A stretch of 64,000 nucleotides of DNA from Pseudarthrobacter sp. NIBRBAC000502770 (GTDB lineage Bacteria > Actinomycetota > Actinomycetes > Actinomycetales > Micrococcaceae). The position numbers and the translations under genes are program-made. Location: contig NZ_CP041198.1 in the NCBI RefSeq assembly GCF_006517815.1, positions 3,100,001 through 3,164,000 of the forward strand, given 5' to 3'. Shown in pieces: positions 35,784 through 43,610 of this stretch (position 1 is the stretch's first letter; the number at the start of each line of letters is the position of its first letter). The notes below the pieces were generated by a model, which was not told the origin of the DNA, searched no databases, and saw only the letters and a program-made list of their open reading frames with translations.

Positions 35784-37325
35784 TCAGCCGCCCAGCAGGT
35801 GGTTGATCGGACCGCGGGCGAAGTACACCAGGAACCCGATGCTCACCACCCACATCAGCGGGTGGATTTTCTTCGCCTTGCCTGACGCCGCCCCGATGAC
35901 CGCCCAGCTCACGAAGCCGACGCCGATGCCATTGGCGATCGAGTAGCTCAGCGGCATGGTCACGATGGTGAGGAAGGCCGGCAGCGCCACGGTGAACTTG
36001 GAGAACTTGATCTCGCGGATCTGGGCCATCATCATGGCGCCCACCACCACCAGGGCGGCAGCCGCGACTTCAAGCGGCACCACGCTGGTGAGCGGGGTGA
36101 GGAACATCGAACCGAGGAACAGCACGCCGGTGACCACCGAGGCCAGGCCGGTCCGCGCCCCTTCGCCGATTCCGGCCGCGGAGTCGATGTACACGGTGTT
36201 GGATGATCCGGAGGTTGCCCCGCCCGCTACGGCGCCGAAGCCTTCCACGATGAAGGCCGCTTTCAGCCGCGGGAATGTGCCGTCTTTGTGGGCGACGCCG
36301 GCGCTCCTGGCCAGGCCGGTCATGGTTCCCATGGCGTCGAAGAAGTTGGTGAACACCAGCGTGAACACCAGCATGGTGGCCGCGAGTCCGCCGATCCGGC
36401 TGAATGAACCAAAGAGGTCGAAGTGGCCCACCAGGCCCAGGTCGGGTGCGGATACCAGCTGGCCGGACAGGACAGGGGTGTTCAGGTGCCAGCCGCCGGG
36501 GTTGGTGGGGCTGGCGGGGCCAAGCTTCAGGACGGCTTCCACGACGGCGGCCAGCACGGTGGTGCCGACGATGCCGATGAGCAGGCCGCCCTGCACCTTG
36601 CGCGCCACGAGGATGCCCATGGCCAGGAGGCCGACGACGAACACCAGCGTGGGCACGGAGGTGATGGAGCCGCCGTCGCCCAGTTGGACGGGCGGGCCGC
36701 CTGCCGCAGGCCTGACGAAGCCGGAGTCGACGAAGCCGATGAAGGCGATGAACAGGCCGATGCCGACGGTGATGGCGGCCTTGAGTTCCTTGGGCACGGC
36801 CCGGAAGATGGCGGTCCGGGCGCCGGTGACGCCGAACAGGACGATCAGGATGCCGTTGATGACCACCAGGCCCATGGCTTCGGCCCAGGTGACCTCGTGG
36901 ATCACCGAGACGGCCAGGAAGGAGTTGATGCCCAGGCCGGCAGCGAGGCCGAACGGCAGGTTGGCGATCAGTCCGAAGAGGATGGTCATGACGCCGGCGG
37001 TGAGGCCGGTGACGGCACCCACCTGGGACGCGGAGAGCCAGCCGCCAGCCACATCGGTGGGTGCGTTGTCCGCGCTGAACCCGCCCAGGATGAGGGGGTT
37101 CAGGATGACGATGTACGCCATGGTGAAGAAGGTGACCAGGCCGCCCCGGAATTCGCGGGCCAGCGTGGAGCCGCGCCGGGTGATATGGAAGAAGCGGTCA
37201 AGGATGGAGTCCGGTGCAGGCGGCCGGGGCTTTTTTGCGGCCTGCGCCAACGCGCGCGGCTCCTGCCGGGAGATGCTGGCGGTTGGAGCCGAATGCTCCT
37301 CGTGGGAATGGTCCAGGATGGTCAT
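35784..37325 (-). CDS. NCS2/AzgA-type purine permease
   Basis: Proton-linked adenine/guanine/hypoxanthine uptake protein, 513 aa. Signatures are REFRGGLVTFFTMAYIVILNP, NLPFGLAAGLGINSFLAVSV, the second-half motif FTNFFDAMGTMTGLAR, and GGATSGSSNTVYIDSAAGIGEGARTGL (split by family motif). About 12-14 helices follow a hydrophilic N-terminus of about 60 residues. It starts 9 bp after the guanine deaminase stop, so guanine would be imported and deaminated by one operon that continues into xdhC-FAD-XDH. Confidence 0.93.
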   Translation of the reverse strand: MTILDHSHEEHSAPTASISRQEPRALAQAAKKPRPPAPDSILDRFFHITRRGSTLAREFRGGLVTFFTMAYIVILNPLILGGFSADNAPTDVAGGWLSASQVGAVTGLTAGVMTILFGLIANLPFGLAAGLGINSFLAVSVIHEVTWAEAMGLVVINGILIVLFGVTGARTAIFRAVPKELKAAITVGIGLFIAFIGFVDSGFVRPAAGGPPVQLGDGGSITSVPTLVFVVGLLAMGILVARKVQGGLLIGIVGTTVLAAVVEAVLKLGPASPTNPGGWHLNTPVLSGQLVSAPDLGLVGHFDLFGSFSRIGGLAATMLVFTLVFTNFFDAMGTMTGLARSAGVAHKDGTFPRLKAAFIVEGFGAVAGGATSGSSNTVYIDSAAGIGEGARTGLASVVTGVLFLGSMFLTPLTSVVPLEVAAAALVVVGAMMMAQIREIKFSKFTVALPAFLTIVTMPLSYSIANGIGVGFVSWAVIGAASGKAKKIHPLMWVVSIGFLVYFARGPINHLLGG

Positions 37326-37334
37326 TCCTGCCGC

Positions 37335-37829
37335 CTAGTAATCGATCCTGGATTCGAGCGTGTTCCAGGTACTGAACGGCTCCAGCGGGGCCGGGGACTG
37401 GGGATCGCCCAGCTCCAGCTTGGAGACCGGCATCAGGGAATCCCTGTCCTGGTTTTCGAAGTATTCGTAGAACACAGCGTCGTCGAAGCCGACGGAGGCG
37501 GCGTCATGGCGGTCCGCTGCGTAGACCACGCGGCTGACCCGGGCCCAGAGTGCGGAGGCCAGGCACATGGGGCACGGCTCGCAGCTGGTGTAGAGGGTGG
37601 CGCCGCTGAGGTCGAAGGTGCCCAGCTCGCGGCAGGCAGTGCGGATGGCGGTGACTTCGGCGTGTGCGGTGGGGTCGTTGTCCGCCGTGACGCGGTTGAC
37701 GCCGTCGAACGCCTGCCCGTCCGCCATGACGATCATGGCGCCGAACGGGCCTCCGCTGTTCAGGACGTTGGCCGTTGCCAGCCGGATGGAGCGGGCCAAA
37801 AACTGTTCGGCCGTGACGGTGGTACTCAT
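37335..37829 (-). CDS. guaD: Nucleoside deaminase family protein, probable guanine deaminase
   Basis: Zinc-dependent deaminase, 164 aa, of the cytidine-deaminase-like superfamily. HAEVTAIRTAC (His and catalytic Glu) and SCEPCPMCLASALWA (two Cys ligands) form the site; the C-terminal NQDRDSLMP segment resembles Bacillus GuaD. It would convert guanine to xanthine, feeding xanthine dehydrogenase. It is first gene of the operon with the AzgA-type permease and the xdh genes. A shared operator-like site lies about 200 bp upstream. Confidence 0.88.
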   Translation of the reverse strand: MSTTVTAEQFLARSIRLATANVLNSGGPFGAMIVMADGQAFDGVNRVTADNDPTAHAEVTAIRTACRELGTFDLSGATLYTSCEPCPMCLASALWARVSRVVYAADRHDAASVGFDDAVFYEYFENQDRDSLMPVSKLELGDPQSPAPLEPFSTWNTLESRIDY

Positions 37830-38029
37830 GATGCGACTTCCTTTTGCCGGGAAGCCTGTTGCCGCGCAGGACCAGTAAAACCAGGTGCGAACGGATACCA
37901 GGCTTCAGCATGTGCTGTGAAGGTTAAGTTGCGCCTGGTAGATAGCTTCCCGGGTTTGGGTGCCCGCCTTTGGCAGAATCGAGATTAGCACCGGTTTGTG
38001 GGCCACGCCATAGTTTTCTGGAAAATTTA

Positions 38030-38045
38030 TTTCGCGATGTGAAAT
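38030..38045. promoter_or_regulatory. Shared IclR-type operator candidate, guaD/ligD gap
   Basis: TTTCGCGATGTGAAAT matches the motif TTTCGTATTGTGGAAA at 12 of 16 positions. It lies in the 311-bp divergent gap (37830-38140) between guaD and the LigD-domain gene, and is embedded in the only AT-rich stretch of that gap (about 38010-38055), so the guaD promoter is probably there. No gene or other structure was recognised in the rest of the gap. Confidence 0.5.
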
Positions 38046-38140
38046 CCATGTTTCCACGGCTTCACGGAACGCCCCTTCTCGCGGGCCGCCCCCGGCCCTG
38101 CAGGGCTGACGCGCAAAAGGCCAACTGCTAGCGTGACGGC

Positions 38141-39385
38141 ATGACTCCGTCAAAGACGCCGGCTGAGGTCCTGGACATTGAAGGCAACGAAGTCCGGATC
38201 TCGAGCCCGGACAAGGTGGTATTCCCGGATGCCGGCCTGACCAAGCTCGACCTGGTGCGGTACTACCTCGCGGTTTCGGAGGGAGCACTGCGCGGCGCCG
38301 GCGGCCGCCCCATGGTGCTCAAGAGGTTCCCCAAGGGCATTGATGCAGAACCGTTCTTCCAGAAGCGCGTGCCGGAAAACCACCCTCCCTTCATCGATAC
38401 CACTACCCTGCATTACGCGTCAGGGACTTCGGCCGAGGAGGCGGTGATCAGGGATGCGGCAGGACTCGCCTGGGTGGTTAATCTCGGCTGCCTTGACCTG
38501 AACCCCCACCCGGTGCGGGCAGAAGACCTTGAACACCCGGACGAGCTGCGGGTGGACCTTGATCCCATGCCTGGTGTGGACTGGACGCAAATCGTCGACG
38601 TCGCCTATGTGGCGCAGGAGGTCCTTGCCGACGCGGGACTGGTGGGATGGCCCAAGACCAGCGGGTCCCGCGGCCTGCACATCCTGGTCCGCATCGCGCC
38701 GGAGTGGTCGTACCGGGACGTCCGGCTGGCCGCGGAGACCCTCGCGAGGGAGGTGGAGAACCGCGCCCCCGGCCTGGCAACGGCACGGTGGTGGAAAGAG
38801 GAGCGCGGCGAGAGCGTGTTCGTGGACTTCAACCAGAACGCCAAGGACCGCACGGTCGCGTCCGCCTACTCGGTCAGGCCCCTGCCGGACGCCCGGGTGT
38901 CCACTCCGCTGACCTGGGAGGAAATGCGCACCGCCCGGCCTGGACAGTTCACTGTCGCCACGGTGATGGAGCGGTATGCAGGAATCGGCGACCCGCACGC
39001 CGGCATCGACGGCGCGGTGGGGTCACTGGACGGGCTCCTTGCCCTGGCAAAGGAACTGGGGCCGGCGGAAAAGGCTCCGCGCAGCGGCAACGGATCCGGC
39101 CGCCGGCAGTCGCTGATGCCCCTCATCGAAGTGGCCCGGACCAAGACAAAGCCCGAAGCGCTGGCGGCGCTCGACGAATGGAAGGCCCGGCATGCCGCCG
39201 TCGTCGATTCCCTGCAGCCGGCCGACGTCCTGGTGGACGGGATGCGTGGTTCAAGCTCGCTCTGGTACCGGGTGCGGGTGAACCTGCAGCATGTCCCCGA
39301 GGCCGACCGGCCGCCGCAGGAGGAGCTCATCGCGGACTACGACCCCTGGGCCGGAAAGCAGTGGCCGGGGCACACCGGTTCCTGA
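38141..39385 (+). CDS. ligD: LigD-type polymerase-domain protein (NHEJ primase/polymerase)
   Basis: A 414-aa protein consisting of the LigD polymerase domain with a short C-terminal extension and no ligase or nuclease part. It shows the archaeo-eukaryotic primase fold motifs: RVDLDPMPGVDW (catalytic Asp pair), KTSGSRGLHILV (SxxGxH), and KDRTVASAYSVRPLPDA. It fills gaps with ribo- or deoxyribonucleotides in non-homologous end joining together with Ku and a ligase encoded elsewhere. It lies divergent from guaD inside the purine island, a placement that seems unrelated to its role. Confidence 0.9.
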   Translation: MTPSKTPAEVLDIEGNEVRISSPDKVVFPDAGLTKLDLVRYYLAVSEGALRGAGGRPMVLKRFPKGIDAEPFFQKRVPENHPPFIDTTTLHYASGTSAEEAVIRDAAGLAWVVNLGCLDLNPHPVRAEDLEHPDELRVDLDPMPGVDWTQIVDVAYVAQEVLADAGLVGWPKTSGSRGLHILVRIAPEWSYRDVRLAAETLAREVENRAPGLATARWWKEERGESVFVDFNQNAKDRTVASAYSVRPLPDARVSTPLTWEEMRTARPGQFTVATVMERYAGIGDPHAGIDGAVGSLDGLLALAKELGPAEKAPRSGNGSGRRQSLMPLIEVARTKTKPEALAALDEWKARHAAVVDSLQPADVLVDGMRGSSSLWYRVRVNLQHVPEADRPPQEELIADYDPWAGKQWPGHTGS

Positions 39386-39396
39386 GCAGCGGGCGC

Positions 39397-39603
39397 TCAA
39401 CCTTGGGGGCGGCCCTTGGACACCCTCACCGGCGGAGTACGCAATGACTGCACCCACCTGGACAGGCGGCCCGTGAGGCGCAGGCGGTCCTCGGGCAGAT
39501 AGAGGTCGGGGTCCACCCCGCCGCCGAGCGGGAGGTAGAACTCCTGTGCAGCCACTCCTGCGGACGGCGCTGCGGGCGTGGGCTGGTTTTCCTGCTGGAA
39601 CAT
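39397..39603 (-). CDS. Small protein of unknown function (68 aa)
   Basis: Reads MFQQENQPTPAAPSAGVAAQ, then EFYLPLGGGVDPDLYLPEDRL and a basic tail. AGAGGG lies about 7 nt before the ATG at 39603, and codon usage is G/C-rich at third positions. No family was recognised. It has no membrane segment. Immediately upstream is a copy of the shared operator motif, ending 14 bp before the start codon, which supports a real regulated gene, although the motif may instead serve the opposite strand. It is convergent with the LigD-domain gene, with stops 11 bp apart. Confidence 0.5.
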   Translation of the reverse strand: MFQQENQPTPAAPSAGVAAQEFYLPLGGGVDPDLYLPEDRLRLTGRLSRWVQSLRTPPVRVSKGRPQG

Positions 39604-39616
39604 CGGAACGCCCTCT

Positions 39617-39632
39617 TTTCGTAATGTGGAAA
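39617..39632. promoter_or_regulatory. Shared IclR-type operator candidate in the uricase/small-ORF gap
   Basis: TTTCGTAATGTGGAAA is one of the best copies of the shared motif. It lies 14-29 bp upstream of the 68-aa gene and 320 bp upstream of uricase. The adjoining 39630-39665 is very AT-rich and could hold promoters for both directions. Confidence 0.6.
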
Positions 39633-39826
39633 TTAGTTTTTGCTTTATGAAAATATTAGGGTGGCCATCCCATCCCGTCAATAGGTAGCGGCGGGAGCGC
39701 AGGCAGCCCGCCGGTCACAAATGGAATTTTCATTCTGTGATGTACACCACCGCGCAGCCGGGGTACGCTGTTATGCAACTCGTGGCGCACGTCACGTAAC
39801 CTGGGAGCAGCAGGCAGGGTCGTAAT

Positions 39827-39858
39827 GAGCTGGCATCAACGGATGCCGGCTCTTTTTT
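39827..39858 (+). terminator. Intrinsic terminator inside the uricase upstream region
   Basis: An 11-bp stem, GAGCTGGCATC with GATGCCGGCTC (one G-T pair), loop AACG, is followed by six T residues. It points towards uricase and ends 93 bp before its start codon, with no open reading frame in front. It is therefore either the 3' end of a small RNA or a leader attenuator. The region 39604-39951 (348 bp) holds this, a further hairpin (39690-39712), the operator candidate and a palindrome. Confidence 0.8.
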
Positions 39859-39911
39859 GTTGGGTCGGCTCCATCGGAAACGCGCATGAAACGCGCGCTT
39901 AATTTCAGTGA

Positions 39912-39927
39912 TGGAACCTAGGTTCCA
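39912..39927. promoter_or_regulatory. Perfect 16-bp palindrome before uricase
   Basis: TGGAACCTAGGTTCCA is a perfect inverted repeat 24 bp before the uricase ATG. The TGGAA...TTCCA arms resemble classical IclR-family operators of enterobacteria (TGGAAAT-N-ATTTCCA). It could also form a small hairpin in the leader. It differs from the shared 16-bp motif elsewhere in the island. Confidence 0.55.
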
Positions 39928-39951
39928 CTTACCGGAAGTTGGGAAAAGACC

Positions 39952-40860
39952 ATGAGCAGCAAGATCATTCTCGGCAGCAACCAGTTCGGCAAGGCCGAGG
40001 TCCGGGTCGTCAAGATCACCCGCGACACAGACCGCCACCAGATTGAAGACCTCAACGTCACCTCGCAGCTGCGCGGCGACTTCGAGGCGGCCCACCTGGA
40101 GGGCGACAACAGCCATGTTGTGCCCACCGACACCCAGAAGAACACCGTCTACGCATTCGCCCGCGAGGGCATCGGTTCCCCGGAAGCTTTCCTGCTTCGC
40201 CTTGGCGAGCACTTCACCTCGAGCTTCAGCTGGGTTGATGGCGGCCGCTGGGAAGCAGAGTCCTACAGCTGGAACCGGATCCAGGCCCATGGCAGCGAAC
40301 ACGACCACTCGTTCGTCCGCAACGGCCAGGAAGTCCGCACGGCAGTGCTGGTCCGCGACGGCGCTGCCGAGCACCTTATCTCCGGACTGAAGGACCTGAC
40401 TGTCCTGAAGTCCACCCAGTCCGGCTTCGTCGGCTACCCCAAGGACAAGTACACCACCCTGGCGGAAACCACCGACCGGATCCTCGCCACCGACGTCTCC
40501 GCCCGCTGGCGGTACAAGGCCGGCACCGACTTCACGTCGTTTGATTTCAACAAGAACTACGACGACGTGAAGAGCCTGCTGCTCGAAGGCTTCACCGAAA
40601 ACTACTCACACGCCCTGCAGCAGACACTGTTCGACATGGGAACCAAGGTCCTCGAGGCCCACCCCGAAATCGACGAAATCAAGTTCTCCATGCCTAACAA
40701 GCACCACTTCCTTGTGGACCTCTCGCCGTTCGGCCTGGACAACCCCAACGAGGTCTTCTTCGCGGCGGACCGTCCCTACGGCCTGATCGAGGCCACGGTC
40801 CTGCGCGAAGACGCCGTTCCCGCCGAGAACGCATGGACGGGCATCGCCGGCTTCTGCTGA
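39952..40860 (+). CDS. pucL: Uricase (factor-independent urate hydroxylase)
   Basis: Cofactor-free oxidase converting urate, O2 and water to 5-hydroxyisourate and H2O2, 302 aa. The two T-fold halves are visible. VVPTDTQKNTVYAFARE carries the catalytic Thr, SYSWNRIQAHGSEHDHSF precedes the inter-domain region, LKSTQSGFVGY is a uricase signature, and SMPNKHHFLVDLSPFGLDNPNEVF holds the second signature. It takes urate from xanthine dehydrogenase. An NCS2 permease gene follows, after a strong terminator hairpin. The upstream region contains an attenuator-like terminator and a palindrome. Confidence 0.96.
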   Translation: MSSKIILGSNQFGKAEVRVVKITRDTDRHQIEDLNVTSQLRGDFEAAHLEGDNSHVVPTDTQKNTVYAFAREGIGSPEAFLLRLGEHFTSSFSWVDGGRWEAESYSWNRIQAHGSEHDHSFVRNGQEVRTAVLVRDGAAEHLISGLKDLTVLKSTQSGFVGYPKDKYTTLAETTDRILATDVSARWRYKAGTDFTSFDFNKNYDDVKSLLLEGFTENYSHALQQTLFDMGTKVLEAHPEIDEIKFSMPNKHHFLVDLSPFGLDNPNEVFFAADRPYGLIEATVLREDAVPAENAWTGIAGFC

Positions 40861-40866
40861 GCCAGT

Positions 40867-40916
40867 GCGGGTGGCCGGGCCGCCGCGACCGAGGTTTCGG
40901 CGGCCCGGCCACCCGC
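40867..40916 (+). terminator. 19-bp-stem terminator after uricase
   Basis: 40867-40885 pairs perfectly with 40898-40916 around a 12-nt loop (CGACCGAGGTTT), 6 bp after the uricase stop. There is no T-run. Very strong G/C hairpins of this kind serve as terminators in actinobacteria. Confidence 0.75.
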
Positions 40917-40959
40917 AACCCGCAGTTCCGCAAAACCGCAGCACCCCTAAAACTTCGAC

Positions 40960-41023
40960 GTTAGCCAGACAAAGTTAGCCAGACGAAGACGTCTGCCATG
41001 AACCAGGAAAGTCTGCCATGAAC
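40960..41023 (+). repeat. Tandem repeats and a 7-codon leader ORF before the NCS2 permease
   Basis: GTTAGCCAGACAAA (40960-40973) is repeated at 40974-40987 with one change. GTCTGCCATGAAC (40991-41003) is repeated at 41011-41023. Each copy of the second repeat contains an ATG; the first opens a short frame, MNQESLP, whose TGA (41019-41021) overlaps the permease ATG (41018-41020). AGGAAA lies before the second ATG. The duplication may have created a translational-coupling leader or be a simple slippage event. Confidence 0.6.
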
Positions 41024-42550
41024 ATCAAGAACGCCCCGTCCCCCGGTACGAACAAGACCGCCGGCGACTCCAAGAAACGGACCAAGCGCCCCGCAGCGGG
41101 ACGCCCCGAAGACGAACGGCTGTCGATAGGCAGCAGCTTTGCCTACGGGTTCCAGCACGTGCTGACCATGTACGGCGGCATCATCGCCGTCCCGCTGATC
41201 GTAGGCCAGGCAGCAGGCCTGTCGTCCTCCGACACCGGCGTCCTGATTGCGGCAGCCCTCTTCATGGGCGGCCTCGCTACCCTGCTGCAGACCGTCGGAA
41301 TCCCCTTCTTCGGATCCCAACTCCCGCTGGTCCAGGGTGTCTCCTTCGCCAGCGTGGCCACCATGGTCGCGATTGTGACCAACGGAGGCGGACTGCCTGC
41401 CGTGTTTGGGGCCGTGATGGTTTCCGCCGCGGTTGGCCTGCTGATCGCACCAGTCTTCTCCAAGATCGTCCGGTTCTTCCCCCCGGTGGTAACGGGCACG
41501 GTGATCACCACCATTGGGCTGACCCTCATGCCGGTGGCAGCAAACTGGGCCATGGGCGGGAACAGCAAGGCGGAGAACTACGGCAGCATGGCCAACATCG
41601 GACTGGCGGCCGTCACCCTGGTCCTGGTCCTGGTCCTGAGCAAGGTGGGCAGCGCCACCATTTCCCGCCTGTCCATCCTGCTGGCCATGGTGGCGGGAAC
41701 CCTGATCGCGGCAGCAACCGGGATGGCCGATTTTTCCAGGGTGGGCAACGGTCCCATTGCCGCTTTCCCCACACCGTTCCTGCTGGGCACGCCGACGTTC
41801 GACATTGCCGCCATCATTTCCATGCTGATCGTGGTCCTGGTCATCCTCACCGAAACCATGGCGGACATCCTTGCAGTGGGCGAGATCGTTGGCACCCGCA
41901 CCGACTCCAAGCGCATCGCGGCCGGCCTGCGGGCCGACATGGGCTCCAGCCTGATTGCCCCGATCTTTGGTTCGTTTACCCAGAGCGCCTTCGCCCAGAA
42001 CGTGGGCTTGGTGGCCGTCACCAAGATCAAGAGCCGCTATGTGGTTGCCGCGGGCGGCGTCATCCTGGTGCTGCTGGGGCTGCTTCCGGTCATGGGCCGG
42101 GTGGTTGCGGCCGTGCCCACCGCTGTCCTGGGTGGCGCCGGGATTGTCCTCTTCGGGACCGTGGCCGCGAGCGGCATCCGCACCCTCGCCAAGGTGGAGT
42201 ACCGGAACAACATGAACCTGATCATCGTGGCCACCTCCATCGGGTTCGGCATGCTTCCCATTGCGGCACCTACCTTCTACAACCAGTTCCCCGCCTGGGT
42301 GAGCACCATCTTCCACTCCGGCATCAGCTCGGCCGCCGTCATGGCCATCCTGCTGAACCTGCTCTTCAACCACCTGAAGGCCGGCAACTCGGAGAACCAA
42401 TCGGTGTTTGTTGCCGGCACCGGTCGGGTGGTCCGCGAGGAGGACCTCAAGTGCCTGGCGGAAGGCGACCGGTTCGAAAACGGCAAGCTCATTGACTGCG
42501 ACGGCAAGGAAGTCGCCATCGAGTCATCCGAAAAGGCGTCAGAGCACTGA
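41018..42550 (+). CDS. NCS2 family urate/xanthine permease
   Basis: Proton-linked symporter of the nucleobase-ascorbate group (UacT/PucK/XanQ-like), 510 aa with about 14 helices. Signs are SFAYGFQHVLTMYGGIIAVPL (first helix), QLPLVQGVSFASV, ETMADILAVGEIVGT (helix 8 carboxylate) and the NCS2 signature region SFTQSAFAQNVGLVAVTKIKSR. The N-terminal 30 residues are Lys/Arg-rich. Placement after uricase suggests import of urate or xanthine. Confidence 0.93.
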   Translation: MNIKNAPSPGTNKTAGDSKKRTKRPAAGRPEDERLSIGSSFAYGFQHVLTMYGGIIAVPLIVGQAAGLSSSDTGVLIAAALFMGGLATLLQTVGIPFFGSQLPLVQGVSFASVATMVAIVTNGGGLPAVFGAVMVSAAVGLLIAPVFSKIVRFFPPVVTGTVITTIGLTLMPVAANWAMGGNSKAENYGSMANIGLAAVTLVLVLVLSKVGSATISRLSILLAMVAGTLIAAATGMADFSRVGNGPIAAFPTPFLLGTPTFDIAAIISMLIVVLVILTETMADILAVGEIVGTRTDSKRIAAGLRADMGSSLIAPIFGSFTQSAFAQNVGLVAVTKIKSRYVVAAGGVILVLLGLLPVMGRVVAAVPTAVLGGAGIVLFGTVAASGIRTLAKVEYRNNMNLIIVATSIGFGMLPIAAPTFYNQFPAWVSTIFHSGISSAAVMAILLNLLFNHLKAGNSENQSVFVAGTGRVVREEDLKCLAEGDRFENGKLIDCDGKEVAIESSEKASEH

Positions 42551-42565
42551 CCTTCCCCGGGTTGG

Positions 42566-42611
42566 ACGACGGCGGCCCGCACCTTTCGCGAAAGGTGCGG
42601 GCCGCCGTCGT
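42566..42611. terminator. Bidirectional terminator, perfect 23-bp palindrome
   Basis: The 46 bp from 42566 to 42611 form a perfect inverted repeat with no extra loop bases (centre TTTCG/CGAAA). It lies between the convergent NCS2 permease and IclR-type regulator genes and would stop transcripts from both. Confidence 0.85.
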
Positions 42612-42633
42612 GGTTGTCAGTGAAGAGGGAGCC

Positions 42634-43389
42634 TTAGGCGCGGTTAAGCTCGCGGGAGATGGCCTCGGCCGCTTCCCGGAGGATGGGCACGGCCTTGTCG
42701 GCGAAGTTCCCGTCCACCCGGGACACCGGCCCGGAAACGGAAATCGCGGTAGGCGTCGGAGCGTTGGGGACCGCCATGGCGAAGCAGCGGACGCCGAGTT
42801 CCTGCTCTTCCTCGTCGATGGAGTACCCCCGCTCACGGATGAGCTTGAGGTCGGCCAGGAGTTCCTCCACGTCGCCGATGCTCTTCGCAGTGGGGGTGGG
42901 CATCCCGGCGCGCGCAATGATGCCCCGCACGGTGTCGTCGTCGAGCTGGGCCAGGATGGCCTTGCCCACGCCGGTGGCGTGGGTGTGGGCGCGCCGTCCC
43001 ACCTCCGTGAACATGCGCATGGAGTGCAGCGAGGGCACCTGGGCCACGTAGATCACCATGTCCGAGTCCAGGACAGCCATGTTGGAGGTCTCCCCCAGCC
43101 GGTCAACCAGGATCTTAAGCTGGGGCTGCGCCAGGGCACCGAGCTGCTTGTTGGCGCCCTCACCCAAACGGATGAGGCGGGGGCCAAGGGCGTAGCGCCG
43201 GTTGGGCAGCTGGCGGATGTAGCCGAGCGAGACCAGGGTGCGCAGCAGGCGGTGGATAGTGGGCAGCGGGAGGTCCGTGGAGGACGAGAGCTCGCTGAGC
43301 GTCACGTCACCGCCGGCATCGGTGATGAGCTCCAGCAGTTCGAAGACACGCTCTACCGACTGCACCCCACCAGAGGCTTTCTCTGCCAT
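42634..43389 (-). CDS. IclR family transcriptional regulator, AllR-like
   Basis: A 251-aa regulator. The winged helix-turn-helix is at about residues 8-70 (SVERVFELLELITDAGGDVTLSELSSSTDLPLPTIHRLLRTL, given here as its family outline), followed by the effector domain with THATGVGKAILAQL and GYSIDEEEQELGVRCFA, typical of AllR/GclR-type sensors of glyoxylate or allantoin. The ATG at 43389 has GGAG 8 nt upstream; the longer frame is not needed. It is divergent from malic enzyme. It is the obvious candidate to bind the five similar 16-bp sites in this island, but binding is inferred. Confidence 0.9.
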   Translation of the reverse strand: MAEKASGGVQSVERVFELLELITDAGGDVTLSELSSSTDLPLPTIHRLLRTLVSLGYIRQLPNRRYALGPRLIRLGEGANKQLGALAQPQLKILVDRLGETSNMAVLDSDMVIYVAQVPSLHSMRMFTEVGRRAHTHATGVGKAILAQLDDDTVRGIIARAGMPTPTAKSIGDVEELLADLKLIRERGYSIDEEEQELGVRCFAMAVPNAPTPTAISVSGPVSRVDGNFADKAVPILREAAEAISRELNRA

Positions 43390-43518
43390 TCCGTTGTCTC
43401 CTGTGGCTCGGAATCCGACAACTCTTATCCGCATCGTGAAAAGAATTGCTTAGGAAACCCAAGATACAGCACGGCGGTACCACCCGCGACGCGGTCTTTG
43501 CGGTCGTATTCGGAGGGC

Positions 43519-43560
43519 TTGTATTTCCATAAAGTAGATAATAATATCCATAATACGAAA
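43519..43560 (+). promoter_or_regulatory. Promoter and shared operator of the malic enzyme operon
   Basis: TTGTAT (43519-43524), a 17-bp spacer and TAATAT (43542-43547) form a good promoter. The shared motif TATCCATAATACGAAA (43545-43560; reverse complement TTTCGTATTATGGATA) overlaps the -10 and the start region, a repressor arrangement. The coding start is 51 bp downstream. Confidence 0.65.
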
Positions 43561-43610
43561 ACATCCGGATGAGAGCAGAAGCCGGACAAGGCCTAACAGG
43601 AGGACATTCA

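Noticed and set aside
39690-39712. GGCGGG/CCCGCC hairpin in the uricase upstream region as a riboswitch aptamer
   Set aside because: A 6-bp G/C stem with an unpaired 11-nt loop matches no aptamer consensus I can recognise. Kept only as part of the leader description.
39728-39743. Possible sixth copy of the shared motif (TTTCATTCTGTGATGT)
   Set aside because: Only about 10 of 16 positions agree and the second half is poor, so it was not counted among the five sites.
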